From Oscillospiraceae bacterium (GTDB lineage Bacteria; Bacillota; Clostridia; Oscillospirales; Oscillospiraceae), in the NCBI GenBank assembly GCA_017419715.1, contig JAFOKO010000014.1:1-49225 (forward strand): 49,225 nt of DNA, in the 5' to 3' direction. Positions 34,222-43,752 of the stretch are shown piece by piece; the first letter of the stretch is position 1, and every line of letters starts with the position of its first letter. The position numbers and the translations under genes are program-made. Under the pieces are notes generated by a model. It was not told the DNA's origin. It saw nothing but the letters and a program-made list of their open reading frames with translations, and did not search any database.

Positions 34222-35559
34222 ATGAAGCATCAGTGGGAGAATGAAGCACAGGCCAGAGCGGAGATCAAGCAGCTGGTTGCCGCTTATTATCAGCAATTCA
34301 AGGCAGGCAAAGCGCCCTTTTCTCCCGGCGAGCGGATCAACTATGGCGGCCGTGTGTTCGACGAGCGGGAGATGTGCGCCCTCACGGACGCGACGCTGGA
34401 TTTCTGGTTGACCGCCGGACGCTTTTGCACGCAGTTCGAGCGGGAGTTTTCAGAGCTTCTCCGGGTTCGCTTTGCGCACACGGTCAACAGCGGCTCTTCC
34501 GCCAACCTGCTTGCCTTTATGACCTTGACGGCCCCGGAGCTCGGGGAACGGCAGATCCGTCCGGGGGACGAGGTCATCACGGTGGCCTGTGCTTTTCCGA
34601 CCACGGTCGCGCCCATCCTGCAGTACGGCGCGGTGCCGGTGTTCGTGGATGTGACCATTCCGGAGTACAATTTGGATGTGAGCAAGCTGGAAGAAGCGTA
34701 CAGTGAAAAAACCAAGGCTGTCATGCTGGCGCATACGCTGGGCAATCCCTTTGATCTTGCCGCTGTGAAGGCTTTTTGCGACGCGCACAAGCTGTGGCTG
34801 ATCGAGGACAACTGTGACGCCCTGGGCAGCGAATATACGATCGGTGCGGAGTCGAGACCCACCGGAACCTGGGGCGATATCGGCACCAGCAGCTTCTATC
34901 CGCCTCACCACATGACGATGGGGGAGGGCGGCTGTGTCTACACAAACGATCCGCTGCTGTCCCGGCTGATGCTGAGCTATCGGGACTGGGGCCGGGATTG
35001 CGTGTGCCAGTCCGGGCAGGACAACCGTTGCGGCCATCGCTTTGACGGTCAATTTGGTGAGCTCCCGAAGGGCTATGACCACAAGTATGTCTACAGCCAC
35101 CTGGGATATAATCTGAAGGCCACAGAAATGCAGGCGGCCATTGGCTGTGAGCAGTTGAAGAAGCTTCCTCTGTTTACGGAAGCCAGAAGAAGAAACTGGC
35201 AGAGATTGTTCGATGCGTTGCAGGGTGCGGAGGACAAGCTGATCCTTCCACGGGCCACAGAGCACAGCAAGCCCTCCTGGTTTGGCTTCTTGATCAGCGT
35301 CCGCGAGGGCTTGCGCCGGGAAAAGATAACCTCGTATCTGGAACAGCACAACATCCAAACCCGGCTGCTGTTCTCGGGCAATCTGATCCGGCATCCCTGC
35401 TTTGACCCGATTCGGGGAACGGACCGTTACCGCGTCGTCGGAACGCTTGACAACACCGACGATATCATGAACCGTACATTCTGGGTCGGCGTCTATCCAG
35501 GCATGACAGACGAGATGCTGGATTATATGGCACAGTGCATCCTTGAGGCCGTACAATAA
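34222..35559 (+). CDS. rfbH: CDP-4-keto-6-deoxyglucose 3-dehydrase RfbH (E1)
   Basis: 445 aa PMP- and [2Fe-2S]-dependent enzyme removing the C-3 hydroxyl. It has the aminotransferase fold with the PLP lysine replaced by histidine ([14 protein letters not shown], His229), the hallmark of this family. Cys198, Cys260, Cys262 and Cys270 give the C-x-C-x7-C cluster pattern. The family enzyme needs an E3 reductase for electrons; none is found in the window. It lies between rfbF and rfbG. ATG 34222 follows AAGGAGAG. Confidence 0.95.
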   Translation: MKHQWENEAQARAEIKQLVAAYYQQFKAGKAPFSPGERINYGGRVFDEREMCALTDATLDFWLTAGRFCTQFEREFSELLRVRFAHTVNSGSSANLLAFMTLTAPELGERQIRPGDEVITVACAFPTTVAPILQYGAVPVFVDVTIPEYNLDVSKLEEAYSEKTKAVMLAHTLGNPFDLAAVKAFCDAHKLWLIEDNCDALGSEYTIGAESRPTGTWGDIGTSSFYPPHHMTMGEGGCVYTNDPLLSRLMLSYRDWGRDCVCQSGQDNRCGHRFDGQFGELPKGYDHKYVYSHLGYNLKATEMQAAIGCEQLKKLPLFTEARRRNWQRLFDALQGAEDKLILPRATEHSKPSWFGFLISVREGLRREKITSYLEQHNIQTRLLFSGNLIRHPCFDPIRGTDRYRVVGTLDNTDDIMNRTFWVGVYPGMTDEMLDYMAQCILEAVQ

Positions 35560-35569
35560 AGGAGGGCTT

Positions 35570-36634
35570 ATGGATCTGAGTTTTTACAAGGGAAAAAGGG
35601 TTCTGCTCACCGGGCACACCGGCTTTAAGGGAACCTGGCTCACGAAGATCTTAGTCAACGCCGGCGCCGAGCTTTTGGGCTATTCCCGCTGCAGCGAGAA
35701 ACACCCCAACTTTTTTGCCATGTCCGGGGTGGAGCAGGCAATGCAACATGTCAAGGGCGATGTGCGGGATTATGCCCACTTGCAGGAAGTGTTCTCCGCC
35801 TTCCGGCCGGAGATCGTGTTCCACCTTGCGGCCCAGCCCATCGTCCGGGAGAGCTATGAAGCTCCGCTCTATACCTACGAGACGAACACCATGGGAACCG
35901 TTAATGTGCTCGAATGCATCCGAAAAACCGACTCCGTCCAGTCTGCCCTGATCGTTACCACCGATAAGGTCTATCGCAATGAGGAGCAGGGGAGAAGCTT
36001 TCGGGAGGACGATGTGTTGGACGGCTTCGAGCCCTACAGCAACTCAAAATCCTGTGCGGAGCTGGCAGTCGCCTGCTACCGGCGGAGCTTTCCCAATTTG
36101 CCGCCCATCTCAACGGCACGCGCTGGCAATGTGATCGGCGGCGGAGATTTCGCCAGAGACCGCATTATCCCGGACTGTGTGCGGGCGGCGCAAAACGGCC
36201 AGCCGATCATCGTCCGCAATCCCCATTCCATCCGGCCCTATCAGCATGTGCTGGAGCCGCTGTTTGCCTACCTGCTGATCGCGCAAAAGCAGACGGAAAA
36301 CCAGGCCTTGGCGGGCTGCTACAATGTCGGCCCGGAAGAGCAGGACTGCATCACCACTGGGAAGCTGGCAGATCTATTCTGCAAGAATTGGGGCGAAGGC
36401 CTGCACTGGATCGACCGGAGCGACCCAAACGCCCCCCACGAGGCTGGATTTCTGCAGTTGGATTGCAGCTTGATGAAGCAAACCTTCGGCTGGAAGCCGA
36501 AGTGGAGCGTGGACGAATGCGTCGCGCAAACGGTTCGTTTTTACAAGCAATTGCCTGCTCAGAGCGATTGTGAAAAAGAAATGACGCGGCAGATCGACGA
36601 GTTTATGATCTGTGAATCGCTGCGCCCCTTATGA
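35570..36634 (+). CDS. rfbG: CDP-glucose 4,6-dehydratase RfbG
   Basis: 354 aa extended SDR with GHTGFKGTWL at about 16-25, HLAAQPIVRESY, TTDKVY, and the YSNSKSCAE active-site stretch. Converts CDP-glucose to CDP-4-keto-6-deoxyglucose, the substrate of RfbH. The start ATG 35570 follows AAAGGAGGG; the longer frame from 35543 overlaps rfbH. It lies between rfbH and an SDR gene. Confidence 0.95.
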   Translation: MDLSFYKGKRVLLTGHTGFKGTWLTKILVNAGAELLGYSRCSEKHPNFFAMSGVEQAMQHVKGDVRDYAHLQEVFSAFRPEIVFHLAAQPIVRESYEAPLYTYETNTMGTVNVLECIRKTDSVQSALIVTTDKVYRNEEQGRSFREDDVLDGFEPYSNSKSCAELAVACYRRSFPNLPPISTARAGNVIGGGDFARDRIIPDCVRAAQNGQPIIVRNPHSIRPYQHVLEPLFAYLLIAQKQTENQALAGCYNVGPEEQDCITTGKLADLFCKNWGEGLHWIDRSDPNAPHEAGFLQLDCSLMKQTFGWKPKWSVDECVAQTVRFYKQLPAQSDCEKEMTRQIDEFMICESLRPL

Positions 36635-36672
36635 GCATCATCGGCGAAGGGAATGCTGGAGGCTGTGGATCA

Positions 36673-37587
36673 ATGAAAAAAGCGGTAATCACCGGAGCGA
36701 ACGGATTTGTAGGAAGACATGTTGCCAAGGCAGCGGCGGACAGCGGCTATTATGTGTATGCAGTGATTCGCGAAGGAACGGATCCAATAGACAAGCTTTT
36801 GCGCAATGAACGGATCATGATTGTGCGCTGCGATATGGATCACTATGCCTCACTGCCCGAGATGATCCGAGATCAGATCGATGTCTTTTTCCATTTTGCG
36901 TGGGACGGAAGCGCCGGTTCAAAACGCGGAGACGGGCAGTGCCAGCTTAACAATATCAGCCGGTCCTGCGATGCGGTAGAAGCCGCGGCGCGTTTATCGT
37001 GCAGCAGATTCGTTTTTGCCGGCAGCATCATGGAATATGAAATAGAAACGATGATGCAGACGGAACAGGCGCCTCCGCTGTCAACACTGTACTGCACCGC
37101 CAAAAAAACTGCAGATTATATGTGTCGGACCATTGCAAACGCACGGGGCCTAAGCTATGTGTGCGGCCTGATTTCCAATATATACGGTCCGGGGGAACGC
37201 TCTCCCCGCTTAATCAATACCAGCATTCGTAAGCTTTTGAACGGCGAGCACGCTGCGTTCTCCGCCGGAGATCAGTTGTATGATTTTATCTATATCACGG
37301 ATGCGGCAAAGTGTTTCGTCGCCATCGGGGAAAAGGGACACAACAATAAAACCTACTATATCGGCAGCAGAGCCCCAAAGCCGCTCAAAGAGTTTTTGCT
37401 TGCGTTAGGCCAAATTGTTGCGCCGGGAGTAAAGCTTGGACTGGGAGAGCTGCCTTTTCATGGGGTAAGTCTTACCTATCAAGAATTTGATGTTGATGCG
37501 GTATACACGGACTGCGGCGTGGAGCCGGAGGTTCCGTTCCGCGAAGGAATCTCCCGCACAACGGAATGGATCCGACAGGAGGGATAA
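36673..37587 (+). CDS. NAD(P)-dependent extended SDR, dideoxysugar reductase candidate
   Basis: 304 aa. Rossmann loop GANGFVG (8-14), Ser118, and YxxxK active site Y140-CTA-K144. It shares a FFHxAW stretch and general plan with the SDR at 42814, so both belong to one family. Coming after rfbFHG and before an RmlC-like epimerase, it fits the last reductase for a CDP-3,6-dideoxyhexose (AscF, RfbJ or YerF type). ATG 36673 follows GGAGG; the ATG at 36631 overlaps rfbG but has no site. From here to 39415 the base composition looks less GC-rich than upstream. Confidence 0.8.
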   Translation: MKKAVITGANGFVGRHVAKAAADSGYYVYAVIREGTDPIDKLLRNERIMIVRCDMDHYASLPEMIRDQIDVFFHFAWDGSAGSKRGDGQCQLNNISRSCDAVEAAARLSCSRFVFAGSIMEYEIETMMQTEQAPPLSTLYCTAKKTADYMCRTIANARGLSYVCGLISNIYGPGERSPRLINTSIRKLLNGEHAAFSAGDQLYDFIYITDAAKCFVAIGEKGHNNKTYYIGSRAPKPLKEFLLALGQIVAPGVKLGLGELPFHGVSLTYQEFDVDAVYTDCGVEPEVPFREGISRTTEWIRQEG

Positions 37588-37589
37588 AC

Positions 37590-38165
37590 TTGGAAATGTT
37601 TTCTTTTGAGCCGCTCAGCATCAGCGGCGCTTACATCATTCGTTCGTTTTTTTCAGAGGACAACCGCGGCTGCTTTGTAAAAAGCTTCGAGAAAGATATT
37701 TTTGCGGAGCACGGGATTCAGTTTTTCTGCAACGAGGATTTTATCAGCCATTCCGCAAAAAATGTCATTCGCGGGCTGCACTTTCAACGATATCATCCCC
37801 AGGCCAAGCTGGTCGGCGTCTTAAGCGGGAAGGTTTATGATGTCATCGTCGACCTGCGAGCAGAAAGCGCGACCTTCGGCCAGTGGATCGGGGCGTATTT
37901 GTCTGATCAGAACCGATCCTGCCTGTTCATTCCGAGAGGCTGCGCACACGGCTTTATTTCATTAAGCGACGACAGCGTCGTAAGCTATAAATGCGACGGA
38001 AAGTACGACAAGGCCACCGATACCGGCGTTATGTATAATGATCCGGAAATCGGCGTGGAGTGGCCGATCAACGATCTGTCAAAGGCCATCGTCGGCGCCA
38101 GAGACCAAAAGCTGATGTCGTTCCATGATTTCAAGAAGAATTGTAAGTTTGAATACCAAGGCTGA
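37590..38165 (+). CDS. RmlC/AscE-type sugar 5-epimerase-like protein
   Basis: 191 aa cupin of the dTDP-4-dehydrorhamnose 3,5-epimerase family. Conserved H64 in IRGLHFQ, RGCAHGF near 116-122 and Y133/Y139 near YKCDGKY are the usual active-site residues, and IGVEWP is the C-terminal family motif. In the ascarylose pathway an RmlC relative (AscE) inverts C-5 of a CDP-4-keto-3,6-dideoxy sugar. TTG 37590 is 6 bases from AGGAGGG; ATG 37596 is an alternative. It shares one base with the next gene. The exact product is inferred from neighbours. Confidence 0.85.
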   Translation: MEMFSFEPLSISGAYIIRSFFSEDNRGCFVKSFEKDIFAEHGIQFFCNEDFISHSAKNVIRGLHFQRYHPQAKLVGVLSGKVYDVIVDLRAESATFGQWIGAYLSDQNRSCLFIPRGCAHGFISLSDDSVVSYKCDGKYDKATDTGVMYNDPEIGVEWPINDLSKAIVGARDQKLMSFHDFKKNCKFEYQG

Positions 38166-39415
38166 TGAATAGACTTGTTGCGAGATTAAAGGATCCGACT
38201 ACCCTGCATACGGCAGGCTTCTTTCTGCTTTTTGCAGCGCAATGGTTGATCTCCGTCTTGCTGGTACATTTAGGCGGATACTATGACGCCGGGTTATTCT
38301 CTTTAGCAATGACGATTTCCAATGTGTTTGCTTTTCTTGCAAACTTCGGCATCCGGTCGTATATGCTCACAGACGCGAACGGAAAATATACGCTGCATCA
38401 ATACAGGGCTGCTCGTTTGTTGAGTGCAGGCTTTGCCTTTTTCCTGTGTGCGGGATTTGTTTGGGTCAAAAAAAGCTACTCCGACACAGAGCGCTTTGCG
38501 ATCCTTCTGTACCTTTCTTACACGATATTCAACACGATCAGCGAAGTATACTTTGCCAAAATGCAGTTGATCGGAAAACTGGAAATCAACGCGTATTCGA
38601 ATATGCTTCGCGGGATCGTATGCTTTGCATCTTTTCTGATTTCTTATCTCATCAAGAGGAATATGATTCTGTCGATCGCGGCCATGGCGCTTTCCGCGGC
38701 TGTGATCACGCTGTTCTATGATCAAAAGCAATATAAAAAAATAACGAATGACCGCGAGGGGATCCCGGCGGAAGATTACACCGCCGGCATTCATCTGTTG
38801 GCGGATTGCCTGCCAATCATGCTCACCCTTGTTCTCCCACTGGTCACGACCGCGATCCCGAGACAGGAAATCCAAAATCAGTTGGGTACGGAACTGCTCG
38901 GGTACTTCTCAAGTATTTTTACCCCTACGGTTTTGATATCGGTAACAGTACCCGCCGTTTTGCAGGCCATTCTGCCAAGCATTTCGAGGAACTGGGAAAG
39001 CGGAAGACTGAAGCAGCTACGCCGCCAGATGCTGCACTGCTGCATCGGGATTATCCTGTTCGTTTGTCTTGCGTTGATCGCGGCTCGGATCGCCGGGGCC
39101 TTTGTCCTGAATTTGGTATTTGGGAAAGAGATACTTCAATTCTTTCCGCTTCTCTATTGGGCCATTGCAGTGACAGGGCTCAGCGCGCTGGTTGCGCTGG
39201 GAAATCAATTTCTGCTTGCAATGCATAAGCACAAGCTGTTGTTGGCGGCGACCTGTCTTGCAGTCTGTCTCTGTGCCGTGGTTTCAAGCGCGTTCATTGG
39301 GAAATGGCAGCTTTATGGCGCGACCTATGCACTGGCAATTGCCTACGGTGCGCAGCTATTCCTGCAAGGCGCCGTGATCGTTCGGACGATGCGACGGAAA
39401 GGAGAACCGCAATGA
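38165..39415 (+). CDS. Wzx-like polysaccharide flippase
   Basis: 416 aa with about twelve membrane helices and a short basic N-terminus, the layout of the MATE-like Wzx/RfbX flippases that move lipid-linked repeat units across the membrane. The early FSLAMTISNVFAFLANFGIR stretch fits the family. Start overlaps the epimerase stop by one base, and the stop overlaps the next glycosyltransferase (ATGA). Specific substrate cannot be read. Confidence 0.85.
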   Translation: MNRLVARLKDPTTLHTAGFFLLFAAQWLISVLLVHLGGYYDAGLFSLAMTISNVFAFLANFGIRSYMLTDANGKYTLHQYRAARLLSAGFAFFLCAGFVWVKKSYSDTERFAILLYLSYTIFNTISEVYFAKMQLIGKLEINAYSNMLRGIVCFASFLISYLIKRNMILSIAAMALSAAVITLFYDQKQYKKITNDREGIPAEDYTAGIHLLADCLPIMLTLVLPLVTTAIPRQEIQNQLGTELLGYFSSIFTPTVLISVTVPAVLQAILPSISRNWESGRLKQLRRQMLHCCIGIILFVCLALIAARIAGAFVLNLVFGKEILQFFPLLYWAIAVTGLSALVALGNQFLLAMHKHKLLLAATCLAVCLCAVVSSAFIGKWQLYGATYALAIAYGAQLFLQGAVIVRTMRRKGEPQ

Positions 39416-40461
39416 AGGATCAGCCGCTCATCTCTGTCATGATCCTGTGCTTTAATTACGGGCACATGCTGCCGAAAGCGCTGCAGGCCTGTGCTGGGCA
39501 GAGCTTTCGTGATTTTGAGATCGTGATGATCAATAACGGGTCAAGCGATTGCACGGAAGAGGTTTACCGAGATTTTTGTGCGAAGCACCCCGACCTGTCT
39601 ACGACCTATGTTCCCGTATATCCGAATGAAGGGCCGGTTCATGGCTGGAATATTGGTATTCAGCATGCAAAGGGCGTCTATGTGATGTTTAACGACGCAG
39701 ACGACTGGATGGAGCCGGATTGCCTGGAAAAGCTGGCGGAGCAGGCCGAAAGAACGGACGCCGACAGGATCGTGGGACCGTATCAGGAAGTCGGGGAAGA
39801 CGGAACGGTACTGCGTGTTCGCGGATTCCTGCCGAATTCTCCGGAATTGCCGACCGCCATGCTGCAAGGGAGCATGTTCCGCCGTTCCGTCGTGATCGAG
39901 AACCGGCTGGTGATTCCCGAAAAGCCCTATTATCCCGGATATGACGCGTGGTTCGTGCTGAATTATGCAAGCCGGGAGAAGCACTGCGCGCTGGTGCACG
40001 GAGGCGCGGTGTATAATTATTTTTTTAATCCGTCCTCTCTGATTACGAAAGAGATCAACAAAAAAGACTTCCGGTCGGAGTTTTCCGGGCAGAGGATCTC
40101 GGTGCCGTTTATCACGGCGAACGCAATGAAAACTGCGGGGGAAAAGGAGCGCTTGAAGCACCAAATGGAGTACCTTGCCATTCGGCATTACTATTCCAAC
40201 GTCGTACACTGCTTTATGTGCTATTCCAAAAAGGACGCGATGGACTACTATGCCCTGCTGCACCGGGAAATGAAGGAGCTTCTTCCGCGCTACCAAAAGA
40301 ATCCGCATTTGAGGCCCTTCCGCAATCAGTACGAACAACCCGGCTCCCTCGTCTGTTGGGGCCTGAAATGGATGGAGCGTATCCATATGATGCGTTTTGT
40401 CCGCTTTCTTGTGACCGCGGCAGGCAGGCTCCTGAAAAGAAGCGAGCTGCTTCGCCGGTGA
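39412..40461 (+). CDS. Family 2 glycosyltransferase
   Basis: 349 aa GT-A fold. Starts with PLISVMILCFNYGHML, then EIVMINNGSSD, and carries the metal-binding FNDADDW motif near 105. A GSMFRRS stretch at about 162 fits the acceptor region. Overlaps the flippase gene by four bases (ATGA), so it is translationally coupled. Donor sugar unknown; a CDP-sugar from this operon is a guess. Confidence 0.9.
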   Translation: MKDQPLISVMILCFNYGHMLPKALQACAGQSFRDFEIVMINNGSSDCTEEVYRDFCAKHPDLSTTYVPVYPNEGPVHGWNIGIQHAKGVYVMFNDADDWMEPDCLEKLAEQAERTDADRIVGPYQEVGEDGTVLRVRGFLPNSPELPTAMLQGSMFRRSVVIENRLVIPEKPYYPGYDAWFVLNYASREKHCALVHGGAVYNYFFNPSSLITKEINKKDFRSEFSGQRISVPFITANAMKTAGEKERLKHQMEYLAIRHYYSNVVHCFMCYSKKDAMDYYALLHREMKELLPRYQKNPHLRPFRNQYEQPGSLVCWGLKWMERIHMMRFVRFLVTAAGRLLKRSELLRR

Positions 40462-40514
40462 TCATAAGCCGAGAGCCGCCGCATCGCGGGGAAAATGTCA
40501 AAGAGGTGTAAGGT

Positions 40515-41510
40515 ATGAAACTGAACGTGTTATATGGCTGCGATGATAACTATGCCCCGTACACAGGGATTTCCATGACTTCTCTTTTTGAGAATAACCG
40601 GGAGATCGAGGAAATCACCGTCTATCTTGCGGCGATGGGTTTTTCCGAGGAGAACAGAAAGCGATTCAGCCGGATCGCCGAGCAGTACGGGCGCGGGCTC
40701 GTTTTTCTGGACTATGAGGAAGCCGTTTCCAAAATGAAGCAGATGCACTGCGGGACGTGGAACGGCTCGATTGCCACCTGGCTGCGTTTTTTTGTGCTGG
40801 ATCAAATTCCGGAGTCAGTGGAGCATCTCATATGGATCGATTCGGATACGATCGTCCATCCCGGACTCTCGCAGATCCTGTCAGACAGCAAAAGCGACGC
40901 GCCGATCAGCGCCGTCTGCGACAGTCTTTCGTTCTATCAGCGATTCTGCCTGGGCCTGCAGGCAAAGGAGCCGTATTTCAACGCCGGCGTTTTGGTGTTT
41001 CATCTGAAAAAATGGCGCGAGAATCATTATCTGCGCGCGATGATGGAGCATCTGGAAAAGAACGTGGCGCGCTATTCCCTGAACGACCAGGATCTGCTGA
41101 ACGACTTTTTCAGGGGCAAGATCCAAAAGCTTCCGCCGAAGTTCAACGTCCAGGGTTGGCTGTTGGCTTATTCCATAAAGGACTATTTTTCAATTTTCTC
41201 GTGGGAGAAAGAGGCCTATTACAGCAAGCAGGAGTTAGAGCAGTCCGTTTCCCAACCGGTGATTACGCACTTCTTCCGCTTTCTGGGGGATTATCCCTGG
41301 ACGCGCGGGAAGAATTACCACCCGGCCAGGGCCTTGTATGAAGAATGGAAAAATAAGTCGCTGTGGAAGGACCATCCGGGTGCTGCGGGGAAGGATGCTC
41401 TGGCATTCAAGGCGGAAAAGCTTTTGTATCGCCTCCTGCCCAGACGTGCGTTCCTGAAGCTTTTTGTGTGGTATACCAACAAGGACATGCCAAAGGAGCC
41501 GATCAAGTAA
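40515..41510 (+). CDS. Family 8 glycosyltransferase
   Basis: 331 aa. LNVLYGCDDNYAPYTGISMTSL is the LgtC-like GT8 start, IWIDSDTIV the DXD metal site (about 107-113), and YFNAGVLVF another family landmark. GT8 enzymes are retaining galactosyl- or glucosyltransferases. AGGTGTAAGGT precedes the ATG. Part of the polysaccharide operon. Confidence 0.92.
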   Translation: MKLNVLYGCDDNYAPYTGISMTSLFENNREIEEITVYLAAMGFSEENRKRFSRIAEQYGRGLVFLDYEEAVSKMKQMHCGTWNGSIATWLRFFVLDQIPESVEHLIWIDSDTIVHPGLSQILSDSKSDAPISAVCDSLSFYQRFCLGLQAKEPYFNAGVLVFHLKKWRENHYLRAMMEHLEKNVARYSLNDQDLLNDFFRGKIQKLPPKFNVQGWLLAYSIKDYFSIFSWEKEAYYSKQELEQSVSQPVITHFFRFLGDYPWTRGKNYHPARALYEEWKNKSLWKDHPGAAGKDALAFKAEKLLYRLLPRRAFLKLFVWYTNKDMPKEPIK

Positions 41511-41654
41511 TCTCATATTGGGCGATCTGCAGGCTCCAAAAAACCAAAAACATACAGCGGAGCTTCATGATGAATCGTCGCTGTGTCGGAACGGCTCTGT
41601 TATTTCCGTCGAAAGACGGGCTTGAGGCGCACAATACTGCGCCGGGGAGAAAAA

Positions 41655-42653
41655 ATGAAAAAAATCAGTATTATGATCCCGTGCTACAATGAATCGGCCA
41701 ACGTCGAAGCGCTCTATGCTGCGGTGACGAAGGAGATCGATCGGCTTGACCGCTATGAATGGGAGATCATTTTTGAGGACAACTGCTCTACGGACAACAC
41801 GGTGGAGCTGCTTCGCGCCATTTCCGAGCGGGACAAGCGGGTGCGGATCATTGTGAACCAATCCAATTACGGCCCTGAGCGCAACGGGTCGAATCTGTTT
41901 CTTGTGCCCTGCGCGGACGCGGTGATCGGCATGGCTGCGGATCTGGAGGATCCTCCCGCTTTGATCCCGCAGTTTGTGGAGGCTTGGGAACAGGGCTGGC
42001 CTGTGGTGCTGGCACAATACGCAACCAGAAAGGAAAACCCCTTTATCCACGCCTGCAGAGGCCTGTATTATCGGATCATCGCGGCCTTCTCAGACGTGCA
42101 GCTTGCCCACAACGTCACGGGCTTCGGCCTGTACGATATGTCCGTGGTAGACGAGATCCGCAAGCTGAACGAATATTACATCGTGTCGCGTTTTCTCTGC
42201 ACAGAATTGGGCTATCCGGTCAAGTATATCCCGTTTGACAAGCCCATGCGTCCGGGGGGAAAATCCTCCTATTCGCTGACGAAGTACTACCGCATGGCTG
42301 TGGACTCTCTGGTGCTGACCTCTCACGCGCCGCTGCATCTGGCCAGCTTCCTGGGCTTTATCATCAGCTTTGTCAGCATCGTTGTCGCCGCGTATTATTT
42401 TATCCAAAAGATCCTGCATTGGTACACTTTTGAGATGGGACAAGCCCCCCTGGTGATCGGCTTGTTTTTCATCGGCGGCGTGCAGCTCTTTTTCATCGGC
42501 GTTTTGAGCGAGTATCTTTCCAGCTCCATCAAACGTCAGCAGCAAAGACCTTTTGTGATCGAAAAAGAACGCATTAACTTTGAGGGCTATGGCAAGCCCG
42601 GGCGGCCGGAGCAACGGAAAGAAGACGGCCCTAACCATGAGGAATCCAGGTAG
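41655..42653 (+). CDS. Polyprenyl-phosphate glycosyltransferase (GT2, two C-terminal helices)
   Basis: 332 aa. GT2 domain of the DPM/GtrB type starts KKISIMIPCYNESANVEALY, with EDNCSTDNT and DLEDPP, and ends with two membrane helices at about 230-290. Such enzymes load a sugar on undecaprenyl phosphate for use by GT-C enzymes outside the cell, for example a YfhO-type transferase. The ATG at 41655 follows GGGGAGA. It is the last gene of the plus operon. The 144 bases before it hold no gene. Confidence 0.9.
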   Translation: MKKISIMIPCYNESANVEALYAAVTKEIDRLDRYEWEIIFEDNCSTDNTVELLRAISERDKRVRIIVNQSNYGPERNGSNLFLVPCADAVIGMAADLEDPPALIPQFVEAWEQGWPVVLAQYATRKENPFIHACRGLYYRIIAAFSDVQLAHNVTGFGLYDMSVVDEIRKLNEYYIVSRFLCTELGYPVKYIPFDKPMRPGGKSSYSLTKYYRMAVDSLVLTSHAPLHLASFLGFIISFVSIVVAAYYFIQKILHWYTFEMGQAPLVIGLFFIGGVQLFFIGVLSEYLSSSIKRQQQRPFVIEKERINFEGYGKPGRPEQRKEDGPNHEESR

Positions 42654-42713
42654 CTTGCCGCTGCGTTCTTCCTGCATCCCCATGGGGCCGCAGTTGCGGT
42701 CAATCAGAAAAGA

Positions 42714-42759
42714 AACAAGCTGAGTGTACCGGTCAAAAGGCCGTTACGCTCAGCTTGTT
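42714..42759. terminator. Bidirectional terminator between the convergent sugar operons
   Basis: Outer 11-bp stem AACAAGCTGAG/CTCAGCTTGTT (42714-42724, 42749-42759) and an imperfect inner stem. On the minus strand it is followed by a T-rich stretch at 42713-42700. Confidence 0.78.
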
Positions 42760-42813
42760 CGATTGGACGGGACTTCGCAATGGACGGGGGATCGCACCTG
42801 GAAAGCCGGTTGG

Positions 42814-43752
42814 TTATGCCTTCCCTTTTTCAGCGACCCAGGCGATGGTTTTTCTGATTCCGTCGGCAAATTCCGTCTTCACCGCAAACCCGGTGTCTTC
42901 TCTGAGATCGGTCAGATCCGCCTCCAGGTGCATGACCTGCCTGTCCCCATAGGGGATCTCCCCGAGGCCGAGAGGCAGGGAGGGATCGATGGCGTCCCGC
43001 AGGATTTCCAGATATTCCCTAAGCGGCCTTGCCCTTCCGCCCCCCACAGGGTACACGGCGCCGGCCTTGCCCAATAATGCCAAGCGATACAAGGCCGCCC
43101 CGGCATCGTCTGCATACAGATAATCCCAGAGCTGCGTTCCGGCAGTCAGCGGCATGGCTTCTCCCGCCAGCAGCTTCCGGATGAGCATGGGGATCAACGC
43201 GTTTTCGCCGTCGCAGGGCCCGTAAACACTCAGGATCCTGGGCCAGATGTGGTCAATGCCCCGCTTCTCGCATTCGATCCTGCTCATCTGGCCGGCGCAG
43301 AGCTTTGCAATGCCGTAGCCGCTTTCGGGGAAGCAGGGGGTGGAGGCGGTCAGCGCGCCGTCCACCCGCCCGTATTCCGCCTGGCTGCCTGCCCCGACAA
43401 AGACGGAGCATCCAAGCTCCGACGCGGCCTTTACCGCGTCCATGGTATATTGAATATTCCTGATCTGGGCATCCATGTCATTCCGCCCGGCGCCGGTGGT
43501 TTTTGCCCAGGCCAGATGGAAAAACGCGTCAGCCGAAGGGATCATGCCGGGAAGCTTCCCCAGCTCTGCGGCGTCACAGGCCAGGACGGTCACGCCGTCC
43601 AGCTTCCGCAGATGATCGGATCGGGTGCTTCCCGGACGCACCACGGCAAAGGTCGCGATCCCGCGCTCCGCCAGCAGTCTGCACAGGGCCGTCCCGATGG
43701 CCCCTGTGGGCCCGGTAATGACCGCACGCTTGATTTTCCTTTCAGTACGCAT
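42814..43752 (-). CDS. NAD(P)-dependent extended SDR, second sugar reductase candidate
   Basis: 312 aa. GPTGAIGTAL loop at 14-23, Ser123, Y146-GIA-K150. Similar in length and motifs (FFHLAW, SVYGP, IRKLLAGE) to the SDR at 36673, so the two are paralogues. In this operon it follows the ThDP enzyme and FkbM gene and could reduce the carbonyl of a two-carbon branch, as YerF does in yersiniose synthesis. ATG 43752 follows GAGGAAA at 9 bases and overlaps the FkbM gene by 11 bases. Last gene of the minus operon. Confidence 0.82.
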   Translation of the reverse strand: MRTERKIKRAVITGPTGAIGTALCRLLAERGIATFAVVRPGSTRSDHLRKLDGVTVLACDAAELGKLPGMIPSADAFFHLAWAKTTGAGRNDMDAQIRNIQYTMDAVKAASELGCSVFVGAGSQAEYGRVDGALTASTPCFPESGYGIAKLCAGQMSRIECEKRGIDHIWPRILSVYGPCDGENALIPMLIRKLLAGEAMPLTAGTQLWDYLYADDAGAALYRLALLGKAGAVYPVGGGRARPLREYLEILRDAIDPSLPLGLGEIPYGDRQVMHLEADLTDLREDTGFAVKTEFADGIRKTIAWVAEKGKA

